Of a stretch of DNA of 64,000 bases, positions 49,327 through 58,409 are shown one piece after another. Source of the stretch: Allobosea sp. CRIB-10 (GTDB taxonomy: Bacteria > Pseudomonadota > Alphaproteobacteria > Rhizobiales > Beijerinckiaceae); the NCBI RefSeq assembly GCF_900112185.1, contig NZ_FOKP01000001.1:186001-250000 (forward strand), in the 5' to 3' direction. The notes beneath the pieces were generated by a model. The model made no database searches and was not told where the DNA came from. It saw nothing but the letters and a program-made list of their open reading frames with translations. Position 1 is the first letter of the stretch. Every line of letters begins with the position of its first letter. Position numbers and translations under genes: made by a program.

Positions 49327-50286
49327 GTGATCATCACACGACGTGCCGCCTTGATCGGGCTCGCGGGCATTGCGTTCGCGCCCCGTGCCGCCTTGGCCCA
49401 GCGCAAGATCGTCAGGCTGATCGTGCCCGCCGCAGCGGGCGGGGCGATCGATGTGATCGGCCGGCTCTATGCCCAGCGCGTTGCGCCGGCACTCGACGAA
49501 TCCTGGGTGGTCGAGAACAAGGCCGGCGCCAGCAACACGCTTGGCGCGGCCGAGGTCGCGCGCGCTGCGCCTGATGGCACGACCTATCTGACCAATGCCG
49601 ACATCCACATCATGGCGAAGCATGTGATGCGCAGCGTGTCCTACGATCCGCTCGCCGATTTCACCCCGATCTCGCGCTTCGCGACCTCGCCGATGGTGCT
49701 GATCGGCTCGACCAAGACGCCCGAGACCCTGCCGGCGCTGATCGCGGAGATGAAAGCGAAGCCGACCGAGTTCACCTTCGCCAATTCCGGATTGGGCAGC
49801 ATGGGCCACCTCGCCACCGAGAGCTTCAAGCTCCGCACCGGGACGAGCGCCGAGCTGGTCAACTATCGCGGCACGGCTCCGGCGCTCACCGATGTCGTCG
49901 CCGGCCAGGTGCCGCTGATGGTCGCCCCACTCGGCTCGGCCCTGTCGTTCATCACCGACGGCAAGGTCCGCGCCTTCGCGATCATGGGTGCGCAGCGCAG
50001 CAAGCTTCTGCCAAACGTGCCGACCGCCGGCGAGCAGGGGCTGTCCGATCTCAACTTCACGCTCTGGTACGGCCTTTGGGGGCCGAAGGGCCTGCCGGCC
50101 GAGACGGTGCAGCGTGTCAATGCGACGGTGCAGGCGGCCTCGAAAGATCGCGAGATCGTCGAGAAGCTGACCGCGCTCGGTGCGGAAGCTGTGACCGAGG
50201 ATCCGGCGAGCTTCGCCAAGTTCATCGAGGCCGAAATCCAGCGCGCCAACCGCGTGGTCGAGGAAGCCGGCATCAAGCCGGGCTGA
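49327..50286 (+). CDS. Tripartite tricarboxylate transporter (Bug family) solute-binding protein
   Basis: 319 residues from a GTG at 49327, with GGAGG seven bases upstream. The start MIITRRAALIGLAGIAFAPRAALAQ is a signal peptide with twin arginines, possibly Tat-exported. The Bug fold is shown by LIVPAAAGGAIDVIGR, VVENKAGASNTLGAAEVARA and GQVPLMVAPLGS. Bug proteins bind carboxylates, including aromatic acids. No tctA/tctB membrane genes are nearby. Its promoter dyad matches that of the mobA operon. Confidence 0.9.
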   Translation: MIITRRAALIGLAGIAFAPRAALAQRKIVRLIVPAAAGGAIDVIGRLYAQRVAPALDESWVVENKAGASNTLGAAEVARAAPDGTTYLTNADIHIMAKHVMRSVSYDPLADFTPISRFATSPMVLIGSTKTPETLPALIAEMKAKPTEFTFANSGLGSMGHLATESFKLRTGTSAELVNYRGTAPALTDVVAGQVPLMVAPLGSALSFITDGKVRAFAIMGAQRSKLLPNVPTAGEQGLSDLNFTLWYGLWGPKGLPAETVQRVNATVQAASKDREIVEKLTALGAEAVTEDPASFAKFIEAEIQRANRVVEEAGIKPG

Positions 50287-50376
50287 CGGCTTCCTCGCAA
50301 GGAGTGCAGGGGCGGCGGGGCCGCTTCTCGGCCTGCGCGGGACGGGTTCAGCTTCGCCGCGCCGGCGCTCCTGAAA

Positions 50377-50400
50377 CTGTCGACGGCGCCCCGTCGACAG
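50377..50400. terminator. Perfect hairpin between convergent genes
   Basis: CTGTCGACGG and CCGTCGACAG form a 10 bp stem around CGCC, in the 134 bp between two convergent genes. No T-run flanks it, so terminator function is only probable. Confidence 0.5.
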
Positions 50401-50420
50401 CGCGGTCCCCGCAGCGCTGC

Positions 50421-51458
50421 TCAGCGCAGCGGCGGGGCGTAGAGGATGCCGCCCATGCTCCAGAGCTGGTTGAGGCCGCGCGGGATGGCGAGGGGCGAGC
50501 CTGTGCCGAGATTGCGCTCGTAGAGCTCGGCATAGTTCCCGCCCGCCTTGACCGAGCGAACCGCCCAGTCGGCATCGAGGCCGAGCGCCTTGCCGAAGCC
50601 GCCTTCGGCGCCGGTGAAGCGGCGCACATCCGGCTTCTGGGATTTGAGGGCGTCGTCGATGGTCGTGCTGGCGATGCCGAGTTCCTCGGCGTTGACCAGG
50701 GCGAAATTCACCCATTTCACCACGGTGAACCAGCCGAAGTCGTCGCTGCGCACCACCGGACCGAGCGGCTCCTTCGAGATCACGTCAGGCAGCACGATCG
50801 CCTCGGCGGGCTTGGCGAGCTTGAGGCGCTCGCCGTGCAGGGCCGACTGGTCGCGGGTCAAGACGTCGCATTGCCCGGACTGGAAGGCGGCGAGGGCCTC
50901 GGCCGCGCTCGGAAACGCCTTCTCCTCATAGGCCATCGAATTGGCCTTGAAGAAGTCGCCGAGATTGGCTTGCGTCGTGGTGCCGGCCTCGACGCAGATC
51001 TTCGCCTTGTCCAGCGAAAGCGCCCCGTCGACACCGAGCGCGCGCTTGGCCAAAAAGCCCTGGCCGTCATGGAAGCTGATGCCGGCGAAGGCGAGGCCGA
51101 GCTGCGCCTCGCGCTCGAGCGTCCAAGTCGAGTTGCGCGCAAGGAGATCGACCTTGCCGCCCTTCAGCGCCTCGAAGCGTTCGCTGGCAGAAAGCGGCGT
51201 GAAGGCGACCTTGCCCTTGTCACCCAGCACCGCGGCCGCGACGGCCCGGCAGAAGTCGACGTCGAAGCCGCGCCAATTGCCTTGCGCATCCTTGTCGGAG
51301 AAGCCCGCCACGCCCTCGCTGACGCCGCATTGCAGCGTGCCGCGCTGCTTCACCGTATCGAGTGTTCCGGCCATGGTCGGCATGACGGACAAGCCCGCCA
51401 GTGCTCCGAGGACGGCCAAGCCGGAACGCTGCGAGCAAACCGATGAAGCCTTCGACAT
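50421..51458 (-). CDS. Amino-acid ABC transporter substrate-binding protein (AapJ-like)
   Basis: 345 residues. A signal peptide (GLAVLGALAGLSVMPTMAG) is followed by a family 3 binding fold: TVKQRGTLQCGVSEGVAGFS, GFDVDFCRAVAAAVLG, RNSTWTLEREAQLGLAFAG and CDVLTRDQSAL. AapJ and BztA proteins bind glutamate, aspartate and other amino acids. AGGAG precedes the ATG at 51458. No permease or ATPase genes adjoin, so it is an orphan or uses a distant system. Confidence 0.92.
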   Translation of the reverse strand: MSKASSVCSQRSGLAVLGALAGLSVMPTMAGTLDTVKQRGTLQCGVSEGVAGFSDKDAQGNWRGFDVDFCRAVAAAVLGDKGKVAFTPLSASERFEALKGGKVDLLARNSTWTLEREAQLGLAFAGISFHDGQGFLAKRALGVDGALSLDKAKICVEAGTTTQANLGDFFKANSMAYEEKAFPSAAEALAAFQSGQCDVLTRDQSALHGERLKLAKPAEAIVLPDVISKEPLGPVVRSDDFGWFTVVKWVNFALVNAEELGIASTTIDDALKSQKPDVRRFTGAEGGFGKALGLDADWAVRSVKAGGNYAELYERNLGTGSPLAIPRGLNQLWSMGGILYAPPLR

Positions 51459-51502
51459 GGCACGCGTCTCCTTTCGGGTGTCTGGGGACAGGGTAGGGCC
51501 GG

Positions 51503-52129
51503 TCACAGCGTCGCCTTGTGGCGGATGATGACCTTGGTCCCGACCGGAACGCGGTCATAGAGATCGACGATATCGCCATTGGCGAGTCGGAAGCAGCCCG
51601 AGGAGATCGCCTGTCCGATCGTCTCAGGCTGGTTGGTGCCGTGGACGCGGAAGACGGTCGAGCCGAGATAGAGGGCACGGGCGCCCATCGGATTGCCGGG
51701 GCCACCGGCCATGAAGCGCGGCAGATAGGGCTGGCGCTGCAGCATCTCCGGCGGCGGGCGCCAGTCCGGCCACTCGGCCTTGCGGCTGACTTGGACCTGG
51801 CCCGACCAGGTGAAGCCCTCGCGGCCGACGCCGATGCCGTAGCGCAACGCCCGGCCATTGCCCTGGACCACATAGAGGAAGCGCTCGCCGGAATGGATCA
51901 CGACGGTCCCGGGCGCCTCGTTCGAGCGGAAGAGCACCATCTGGCGGGCATAGGGGCCCTCGCTGATGCTGACCTCCTCGGTCGAGACCCGGCCCGGCTC
52001 GTCGCCGATATCCATCGTCTCCTGCAACGCCGCGGGCGGGCGTGGCTGGGCGGCACCGGGCAGGGCCAGCAGGGGAAAGGTGAGGCCGCAGGCAAGGAGG
52101 CTGCGCAGGGCAGTGCGAATTGTGCTCAT
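51503..52129 (-). CDS. L,D-transpeptidase (YkuD domain)
   Basis: 208 residues: signal peptide (LLACGLTFPLLALPGAAQ), then a YkuD catalytic domain with His163 (RVHGTNQPETIG) and Cys179 (SSGCFRLANGD). It makes 3-3 peptidoglycan cross-links or attaches proteins to peptidoglycan in the periplasm. It follows a lipoprotein gene by 15 bp and probably shares its transcript. Confidence 0.93.
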   Translation of the reverse strand: MSTIRTALRSLLACGLTFPLLALPGAAQPRPPAALQETMDIGDEPGRVSTEEVSISEGPYARQMVLFRSNEAPGTVVIHSGERFLYVVQGNGRALRYGIGVGREGFTWSGQVQVSRKAEWPDWRPPPEMLQRQPYLPRFMAGGPGNPMGARALYLGSTVFRVHGTNQPETIGQAISSGCFRLANGDIVDLYDRVPVGTKVIIRHKATL

Positions 52130-52144
52130 GGGCGTTGCCTCCGC

Positions 52145-52648
52145 TCAGCCGCAACGGGAGTAGATGAAGGTGCCGTAGCGCCGCTGCGCATCCGGATCGA
52201 CGAAGCGCATCATCAGCATCGATCTGCTGTGCGAGAGGATCTCGCGGTCCTGCGGGTCGCCAGCCGGCGCTTCGAAACCGACATAGGTCTTGCCGCCTCC
52301 GGACTTCAGCCTGAGCTCATACGGCTTGGGATCGTCGGCGACATGCATCATCACGCCGTCGCCGGGCCCCTGCACGATCGTATAGGGCTGCTTGCACCCC
52401 GCCCGCGCCTCGGCCTCGGTGCGCTTGCGGTCCTTGTCGGTATGGAAGGAGGCGATGCCCCAGCGGCCGACCAGGACGTCGCGCGTGATCCCGGTCGGAG
52501 CCGGTGCACTTGCCGCGACGCCGGCCGAGGACGACGGGCCTTCGCCGCCACCGCAGGCGGCGAGGATCAGCGGCAGCGTCAGCGCGAAGGCCGCACTGCC
52601 GATCGAGCGGAACTTCGTCTGCGCGCACCGGACATGTTGCCGTCTCAT
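52145..52648 (-). CDS. Putative lipoprotein
   Basis: 167 residues. The signal peptide ends in the lipobox LAAC with Cys32, followed by a Gly/Ser/Pro linker. The mature domain (about 58-167) begins VLVGRWGIASFHTDKDRKR and contains two further cysteines (AGCKQPY, YSRCG), perhaps one disulfide. GAGGAGA-like sequence precedes the ATG. I recognise no named family. Close coupling to the L,D-transpeptidase suggests an envelope role. Confidence 0.78.
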   Translation of the reverse strand: MRRQHVRCAQTKFRSIGSAAFALTLPLILAACGGGEGPSSSAGVAASAPAPTGITRDVLVGRWGIASFHTDKDRKRTEAEARAGCKQPYTIVQGPGDGVMMHVADDPKPYELRLKSGGGKTYVGFEAPAGDPQDREILSHSRSMLMMRFVDPDAQRRYGTFIYSRCG

Positions 52649-52859
52649 CGTCTCTCCTCGCCACGTGCCGGCTTGCTGCGGCATTCCAGGGCACCGTGCG
52701 ACGAGCGTCACCCGGCTCGGCTGTAGGACAGCCGGAAGTGCGGTTTCGATCAACCCCTTTTCGGCCGGGCGATCGCGCGGCCCGATCAAGCCACGTTTGC
52801 AGAGCTGCGGGAAGACGTCATCGACAACGTCTGCAGCGGAGGGCCGTGCGGGGGCATCG

Positions 52860-53145
52860 TCAGTGTCGGCTCTGGTCAGCCTGTCTCTGCCGCCACGCCC
52901 CGTAGAAATCCTGACCTGTTTCCGGCAGTACCGGCTCGTAGTTGACCTTCATCGGCTGCTCTGCGAGCGGCTTGGCCAGATCGGCATAGACGGCCGCGGT
53001 CGACAAGCCATAGGGAGCGCCGTCGGATCGTTCGTGCTCGGGAGTTCTTGACGCCGCGGGTCACCACCTCGGCGTTCCTGGCGAGGACTGCTCCGAGCGG
53101 GCGCCCGCCGTTCTCCAGATTCTCGCGCCCGGGCTCGACGATCCC
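52860..53145 (-). pseudogene. Remnant of a nucleoside (cytidine/guanine-type) deaminase
   Basis: Two fragments in different frames recall one family. The first, near 53040-53145, reads RENLENGGRPLGAVLA followed by EVVTRGV, like the N-terminal part of CDA-fold deaminases. The second, 52860 to about 53030, reads SDGAPYGLSTAAVYADLAKP and later YEPVLPET and DFYGAWRQRQ, like their C-terminus. Between them the zinc-binding HAE and PCxxC segments are gone, a frameshift is present, and the start is missing. This explains most of the 506 bp gap between neighbouring genes. Confidence 0.65.
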
Positions 53146-53154
53146 GCGCGGGCC

Positions 53155-54873
53155 TTACTTTTTCAGATACATGTCCCAACAGGGCGAAAGCGCGATCAGC
53201 TGGCGCCCTTCGAGCGCCTGCGAGAACTGCGCCCAGATCGCCGCACGCTTGAGCTCGAAGGGACATTTGGGCCGCATGATGGCGTCGATATCGCGCAGGG
53301 CTTCCAGCATCTCCCGCGTGACTTTCGGATTGGTGCGGTCGGTATCGATGCCGAGCGCGACGTGCAGCGGCGCCGCGCGCTCGAGCAGATGGTTGAACGG
53401 ATTGACGAAGTCGAGCGCGAAGAAGCCGTTCAGCTGCCGCTGGTTGGAGGCTTCCCAGCGTTTGATCGCACCGACACCCTGCTGCACTTCGAGGAGCCAG
53501 GTCGCCTGGTGATCGATCTCCGAGAACAAGGTGGCCGATGGCAGCAGGCCCCGGCGGGCGAGGTCCTGATAGGCTTCCGTGTATTTCGGGTAACGCTCGA
53601 TCTGGGCGATCGCGCGCGCGGCCAGCTCCGGCTTGAGGCTGACGCGGCCGAGCGGCCCCAGATCCGGCACGTCCAGCGCCTGGTAGCGCGGCGCGGAAAC
53701 CAGGGCCCGCGCACCCCGTTCGAGGAAGATGATGGCGCTTGGCAGCGACACCGCCATGACGAGCACGAGCACCCATATGCGCAGGCGGTCGTCTGCCCGC
53801 GGATAGTAGTCTTTGAGGATCAGGATGAGGACCGGCCAAAGTCCGATGAACTCGAGCGACCCGCTGTTCTGGGTTTCGCCCAGGACCAGGGCGAAGAGGC
53901 TGGCGCTGAGCCAGCCGAGCGGGGAAGACAGCAATGCCGCCGGTGAAAGCCTGTCACGCCACGCGGCGAGAGCGAGCACGCCGATCAGCGTCACGCATGG
54001 CGCGATCACGTTGAACTTGACTGAGCCGAGCGTCAGGAAACGTCGCAGGAACGACGCCGAATTGAGCATGGCGAGGTTCATGATGTCTTCGACATAGGCG
54101 TAGACCATGCCTGTCGTCAGCTCGATCAGGAACAGGCATGCGATCACCACGCTGGCGGCGATCACTGCGTCGCGCAGGCGCATGCGTCCGGCGAGGACCG
54201 CGTAGCCGACGAGAGCCGCGCCCGATACCGGCCCCGTGATCTTGACCAGGAACAAGGCCATCATCAGCACCGCTACGAGCGTCGTCAGCAGAACCCGGCT
54301 TTCGACGAAAAGAAGCGCCGCCAGCAGCAGGTAGAGGAGCAGGGCGACATGGCGGTTGTAGTAGCCGAAACCGTCGAAGCCCGGTGATGGGTAGAGGCTG
54401 TGAAGGTTGATCGGGAGCGAGGCGAAGAACAGGAATGGTATCAGGAGCGCGAGAGCCAAACGGCGCGAGCGCAGGTCGACATCCCTGACGATCAGCACCA
54501 AGATCGGCAGCGAGATCGGCACGATCGCCCAGTTTGCGAGGAGAGCGGGCTGCGCCTGCGGGAACACGGCTCTGATCCAGGCGGTGAGGTAGAAGCCGAG
54601 CGAGCCGATCGATGTGAAGAAGTCGATGTTCGGAATCTGGCCGAGCTGGATGCGCTGGGCGGCGTCGAGATAGATGTCGGTGTCCCAATAATTCGGCCCC
54701 AGGGGCAGGCGCATGGGAAGCGCCAGCCCGAGGATAACCATGACCAGGAACGCCGCGATCCAGAAGGTCGGGGACATTATCGAATTCCGCCAGAGTGTCC
54801 CTGACACCGGACCTCCTGCCGCCGCTTGAGAGCTGCTCATCATCGCCTGTTCCATGAGCTTTTGACCAAGCAT
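53155..54873 (-). CDS. Polytopic membrane protein, GT-C-like
   Basis: 572 residues with about ten to twelve hydrophobic helices between residues 35 and 390, then a soluble C-terminal domain of ~170 residues. An early periplasmic loop reads NYWDTDIYLDAAQRIQLGQIP, reminiscent of the acidic D-x-D-containing first loop of GT-C glycosyltransferases. Substrate and exact family are unknown. Several Met codons near the N-terminus (54873, 54855, 54843, 54840) leave the start uncertain. It is divergent from the AEC transporter gene. Confidence 0.75.
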   Translation of the reverse strand: MLGQKLMEQAMMSSSQAAAGGPVSGTLWRNSIMSPTFWIAAFLVMVILGLALPMRLPLGPNYWDTDIYLDAAQRIQLGQIPNIDFFTSIGSLGFYLTAWIRAVFPQAQPALLANWAIVPISLPILVLIVRDVDLRSRRLALALLIPFLFFASLPINLHSLYPSPGFDGFGYYNRHVALLLYLLLAALLFVESRVLLTTLVAVLMMALFLVKITGPVSGAALVGYAVLAGRMRLRDAVIAASVVIACLFLIELTTGMVYAYVEDIMNLAMLNSASFLRRFLTLGSVKFNVIAPCVTLIGVLALAAWRDRLSPAALLSSPLGWLSASLFALVLGETQNSGSLEFIGLWPVLILILKDYYPRADDRLRIWVLVLVMAVSLPSAIIFLERGARALVSAPRYQALDVPDLGPLGRVSLKPELAARAIAQIERYPKYTEAYQDLARRGLLPSATLFSEIDHQATWLLEVQQGVGAIKRWEASNQRQLNGFFALDFVNPFNHLLERAAPLHVALGIDTDRTNPKVTREMLEALRDIDAIMRPKCPFELKRAAIWAQFSQALEGRQLIALSPCWDMYLKK

Positions 54874-55070
54874 GGCATTAATGTGTTACCCGATCGCTTC
54901 CATGTTCGACGATTTCTGCAATTTACGGTTGTGTCGAGCATTCAGGCGACCAGTTGCGGGAGATATCCCTCGGTTGGCACCCGGATGTGCGAGCTCTCTG
55001 GGTTCTCAGGCCCCTGGGCGCATCCTATAAGGCGACGCCGTCGCTATCGTCGGCCGCCCGAGATCGCCGC

Positions 55071-56042
55071 ATGGCCGACATCGCCAGCCTGTTCAATCTG
55101 GTTGCGCCCTTCTTCGGGCTGATCCTGCTCGGCTTCCTGATCGGCCGCTACAAGCGCCTGCCGGGCGAGGGCCTTGCCTGGATGCAGTTCTTCCTGATCT
55201 ATGTCGCGCTGCCTTGCCTGTTCTACCGGCTGATCGCCGACAAGCCGCTGAGCGAACTGACGAACTGGCGCTTCGTCGCGGTGACGACGCTCGCGACCTT
55301 CTGCGCTTTCGTGCTCTCCTTTGCGCTCGGCTGGCGTCATACCCATGGCGACATGCCGCAGGCGGTGATGCAGGGCGTCGCCGGTTCCTATTCGAACATC
55401 GGCTATATGGGCCCGCCGTTGATCATGGCGGCGCTCGGCCCCGCTGCCAGCGCCCCGGTCGTGCTGATCTTCGTTTTCGACAACCTGCTGCTGTTCTCGC
55501 TGATCCCGTTCCTGATGGCGCTGGCCGGCGTCGACAAGCGCAGCTTTTCCGCGACCGCCGCCGAGGTGGTCCGGCGGGTCGTCACCCATCCCTTCAATGT
55601 CGCGACGGTGGCCGGCGTGCTCGCGGCCTTCTTCAAGCTTGAATTGCCGACAGCGCTCGACAAGATGACGCTCTGGCTCTCGCAGGCGGCCGCTCCCTGC
55701 GCCCTGTTTCTGCTCGGCGTCACGGTGGCGCTGCAGCCGATCCGGCAGATGCCCAGCGAGCTGCCCTGGCTGGTCGCGATCAAGCTGCTGCTGCACCCGC
55801 TCTTGGTCTGGCTGCTGCTATCGGGGCTCGGCGATTTCTCGGGCCCCTGGGTCTATGCCGCCGTGATCATGGCGGCGCTGCCGCCGGCGCTGAACATCTT
55901 CGTGATCTCGACGCAATATCGCGTCGGCATCGAGCGCGCCTCGGCCTGCATCCTTGTCGGCACCATCGTCTCAACGGTGACGCTGACGGGCTTCCTGTGG
56001 CTGGTGAAGACGGGCAGGATGCCGGCTGACCTGTTCCACTGA
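55071..56042 (+). CDS. AEC-family transporter
   Basis: 323 residues, about ten membrane helices. It has the family features LVAPFFGLILLGFLIGRY at the N-terminus, GVAGSYSNIGYMGPPLIMAALG in the middle, and AALPPALNIFVISTQY near the end. Auxin-efflux-carrier proteins in bacteria export or import carboxylates such as malonate or malate. The ATG at 55071 is chosen because the upstream frame (to 54954) is hydrophilic. It lies 28 bp before the CoA-transferase gene, so an organic-acid substrate activated to a CoA ester is plausible. Confidence 0.92.
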   Translation: MADIASLFNLVAPFFGLILLGFLIGRYKRLPGEGLAWMQFFLIYVALPCLFYRLIADKPLSELTNWRFVAVTTLATFCAFVLSFALGWRHTHGDMPQAVMQGVAGSYSNIGYMGPPLIMAALGPAASAPVVLIFVFDNLLLFSLIPFLMALAGVDKRSFSATAAEVVRRVVTHPFNVATVAGVLAAFFKLELPTALDKMTLWLSQAAAPCALFLLGVTVALQPIRQMPSELPWLVAIKLLLHPLLVWLLLSGLGDFSGPWVYAAVIMAALPPALNIFVISTQYRVGIERASACILVGTIVSTVTLTGFLWLVKTGRMPADLFH

Positions 56043-56070
56043 TCGCCCGCAGGGACTCGCGAGCCCATCG

Positions 56071-57174
56071 ATGCAGCCGCTCTCCGATCTCCTCGTCCTC
56101 GACTTCTCGACCCTGCTGCCCGGCCCGCTGGCGAGCCTCTTCCTCGCCGAGGCCGGCGCCCGCGTGATCCGGATCGAGCGGCCGGATGGCGAGGACATGC
56201 GCCGCTTCCCGCCGCGCTTCGGCGAAACCTCCGCCCCCTTCGCCGCGCTCAACCGCGGCAAGCGGAGCCTCGCCATCGATCTCAAGGCGCCCGACGCACT
56301 GGAACGGCTGACGCGCTTGATCGCGCAGGCCGACATCGTGATCGAGCAGTTCAGGCCGGGCGTGATGGCCCGGCTCGGCTTCGGCTACGAGGCTCTGAAG
56401 GCGCTCAATCCCCGGCTGGTCTATTGCTCGATCAGCGGCTACGGCCAGGACGGTCCGCGCGCCTCGGAGGCCGGCCACGACATCAACTACCAGGCGATCG
56501 GCGGCCTGCTCGGCCAATCGCTCGCGCAGGGCAGGCCGGCGCCCCTGCCGCCGACTTTGGTCGCGGACATCGCCGGCGGCGCCATGCCGGCGGTAATCAA
56601 CATCCTGCTGGCGCTGCGCGAGCGCGACCGCTCCGGGCAGGGTTGCCATCTCGACATCGCCATGACCGACGCGATGCTCGCCTTCTCCTGGTATGCGCTG
56701 GCGCAGGGTCAGGCCGTTGGCCGCTATCCCAAGGGCGGGGAGGGGCTGCTCACCGGTGCCAGTCCGCGCTACGGCCTCTATGCGACGGAAGATGGCTGGT
56801 TCCTCGCCGTCGGCGCGATCGAGGAGAAGTTCTGGACGAGTTTTTGCGAGGGCATCGGCCTCGCCGCCGAACTGCACGACGACCGGCGCGATCCGGCGGC
56901 GACGCGGGCTGCAATCACCACGATCATCGCCTCCCGGCCGGCGAAGCATTGGCAGGACACGATCGAGCCGCTCGACTGCTGCTGCACGGTGGTGCGGACG
57001 CTCGACGAGGCGCTGGCCGATCCGCATTTGACCGCGCGCGGTCTGCTCGACCGGCAGGTCGAGGAGCCGGGTGGCAGGCGCATGGTCTCGACACCGCTGC
57101 CGCTCGCGCCGGTCTTCCGCGATGCCGCGCCGGCGCTGCGCGCGAGCCCGCCGATCGGCGACTACGAGATCTGA
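56071..57174 (+). CDS. CaiB/BaiF family CoA-transferase
   Basis: 367 residues of the class III CoA-transferase/racemase family: VLDFSTLLPGPLASLFLAEAGARVIRIER at the N-terminus, FRPGVMARLGFGYEAL, and the catalytic Asp in EAGHDINYQAIGG. Length and the GQxVGRYPKGG region resemble alpha-methylacyl-CoA racemase-like members, so either CoA transfer or racemisation is possible. It is coupled with the AEC transporter. Its stop is 3 bp from the end of the convergent ubiH-like gene. Confidence 0.92.
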   Translation: MQPLSDLLVLDFSTLLPGPLASLFLAEAGARVIRIERPDGEDMRRFPPRFGETSAPFAALNRGKRSLAIDLKAPDALERLTRLIAQADIVIEQFRPGVMARLGFGYEALKALNPRLVYCSISGYGQDGPRASEAGHDINYQAIGGLLGQSLAQGRPAPLPPTLVADIAGGAMPAVINILLALRERDRSGQGCHLDIAMTDAMLAFSWYALAQGQAVGRYPKGGEGLLTGASPRYGLYATEDGWFLAVGAIEEKFWTSFCEGIGLAAELHDDRRDPAATRAAITTIIASRPAKHWQDTIEPLDCCCTVVRTLDEALADPHLTARGLLDRQVEEPGGRRMVSTPLPLAPVFRDAAPALRASPPIGDYEI

Positions 57175-57177
57175 GGC

Positions 57178-58350
57178 TCAGCCCGCAGCCGTGCCGCCGG
57201 CCAGCCCTTGCCGCATCACCAGCCGGCGCAGCGGCGCGAATCGCGACAACGCCAGCAGCCCCGCGCCGCGCATCAGATCGGCCGGCAGCAGGTCGGTCAG
57301 CAAGGTCCGGTTCAGCGCATCGACCGCGCCGGTGCGCAGGCGCACATCCGCCTGACGCGACCGGTCATAAGCGGAAAGCGCTGCCTCTTCGCCGGGATCA
57401 TCGGCACCGGAAACGGCATCGCGCAACGCGGCGACGTCGCGCAGGCCGAGATTGAGCCCCTGCGCCCCGATCGGTGGGAAGACATGCGCGGCCTCGCCGA
57501 TCAGCGCCATGCGGTTGGCGGCGAAGCGATCGACCGACAAACCTCCCATCGGCACGCGTCCGCGTGGGCCTGCCAGGGTCAGAGCGCCGAGGATCGAGTG
57601 GGTCCGGCGCTCGACCTCGCGGGCGAAAGCGGCGTCATCGAGCCCGGCGATACGTTCGGCCTCGCCCGGTTTGAGCAGCCAGACCAGCGAAGAACGCCGC
57701 CCTGACATCGGCACCAGCGTGCAGGGACCGGAGCGGGTGTGAAATTCGGTCGAGGCGTCCTGATGCTCGCGGCGATGGCTCAGGATCGCCGTCAGCGCCA
57801 TCTGTGGGTAGCTCCAGTCGCGCGCCGTGATGCCGGAAGCTTCACGGACTCGCGACTTGCGGCCATCGGCGCCGACGACGAGGCGGGCCGCGACAGGGGT
57901 AAAGCCGTCACCCGCCAGACGGACACTGTCGGCGCCTGCCGCGATCTCTGTCACCGCCTGCGGGATCATGCGGATGCGCGGCTCCGCCGCCGCCTTCGCC
58001 GCCATCGCCTCGACCAGCACGGCGTTCTCGACATTCCAGCCGAAGGCCGGCAGGCCGAGCTCGGCCGCCTTGAACTCGACCGGCGGCTGCTTGAACAGGC
58101 TGCCGGTGTCGTCGACCAGGCGCATCACCGCGAGCGGCGCCGCGACCGTGTCAAGCGTCTCCGTCAGGCCGAGCGCCTCGAGCAGTCGCCAGGAGCCGTC
58201 GAGCAGGGCGACCGTGCGGCCATCGCGCGGCGCGCTCGCCTGGCCGAACAGCACGACCTGCCGCCCGGCAGCGGCGAGCGCGAGCGCCGCCGCGAGCCCG
58301 ACGGCTCCCGCCCCGACGATGGCGATGTCGCAATGCTGCTGGTCCGTCAT
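57178..58350 (-). CDS. UbiH/UbiF-family FAD hydroxylase (ubiquinone biosynthesis)
   Basis: 390 residues with FAD-binding DIAIVGAGAVGLAAALALA (8-26), the ARLVVGADGRKSRVR motif and the GEAAHVFPPIGAQGLNLGLRDVAAL signature of ubiquinone hydroxylases. Alphaproteobacteria use one or more such enzymes (UbiH, UbiL, UbiM) to hydroxylate the ring at different positions. Which position this one serves cannot be read from the sequence. Confidence 0.9.
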   Translation of the reverse strand: MTDQQHCDIAIVGAGAVGLAAALALAAAGRQVVLFGQASAPRDGRTVALLDGSWRLLEALGLTETLDTVAAPLAVMRLVDDTGSLFKQPPVEFKAAELGLPAFGWNVENAVLVEAMAAKAAAEPRIRMIPQAVTEIAAGADSVRLAGDGFTPVAARLVVGADGRKSRVREASGITARDWSYPQMALTAILSHRREHQDASTEFHTRSGPCTLVPMSGRRSSLVWLLKPGEAERIAGLDDAAFAREVERRTHSILGALTLAGPRGRVPMGGLSVDRFAANRMALIGEAAHVFPPIGAQGLNLGLRDVAALRDAVSGADDPGEEAALSAYDRSRQADVRLRTGAVDALNRTLLTDLLPADLMRGAGLLALSRFAPLRRLVMRQGLAGGTAAG

Positions 58351-58409
58351 GGTCTTTGGGTAGCCGATGCCGGCGCCGCTGGCGAGCGCGCCCTTGCCGC
58401 AGCTGCCGG

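Noticed and set aside
48460..50715. A 751-codon minus-strand frame across the MarR and Bug genes
   Set aside because: It has no recognisable domain, is rich in Arg and Gly, and lies opposite two genes with convincing families, starts and signal peptide.
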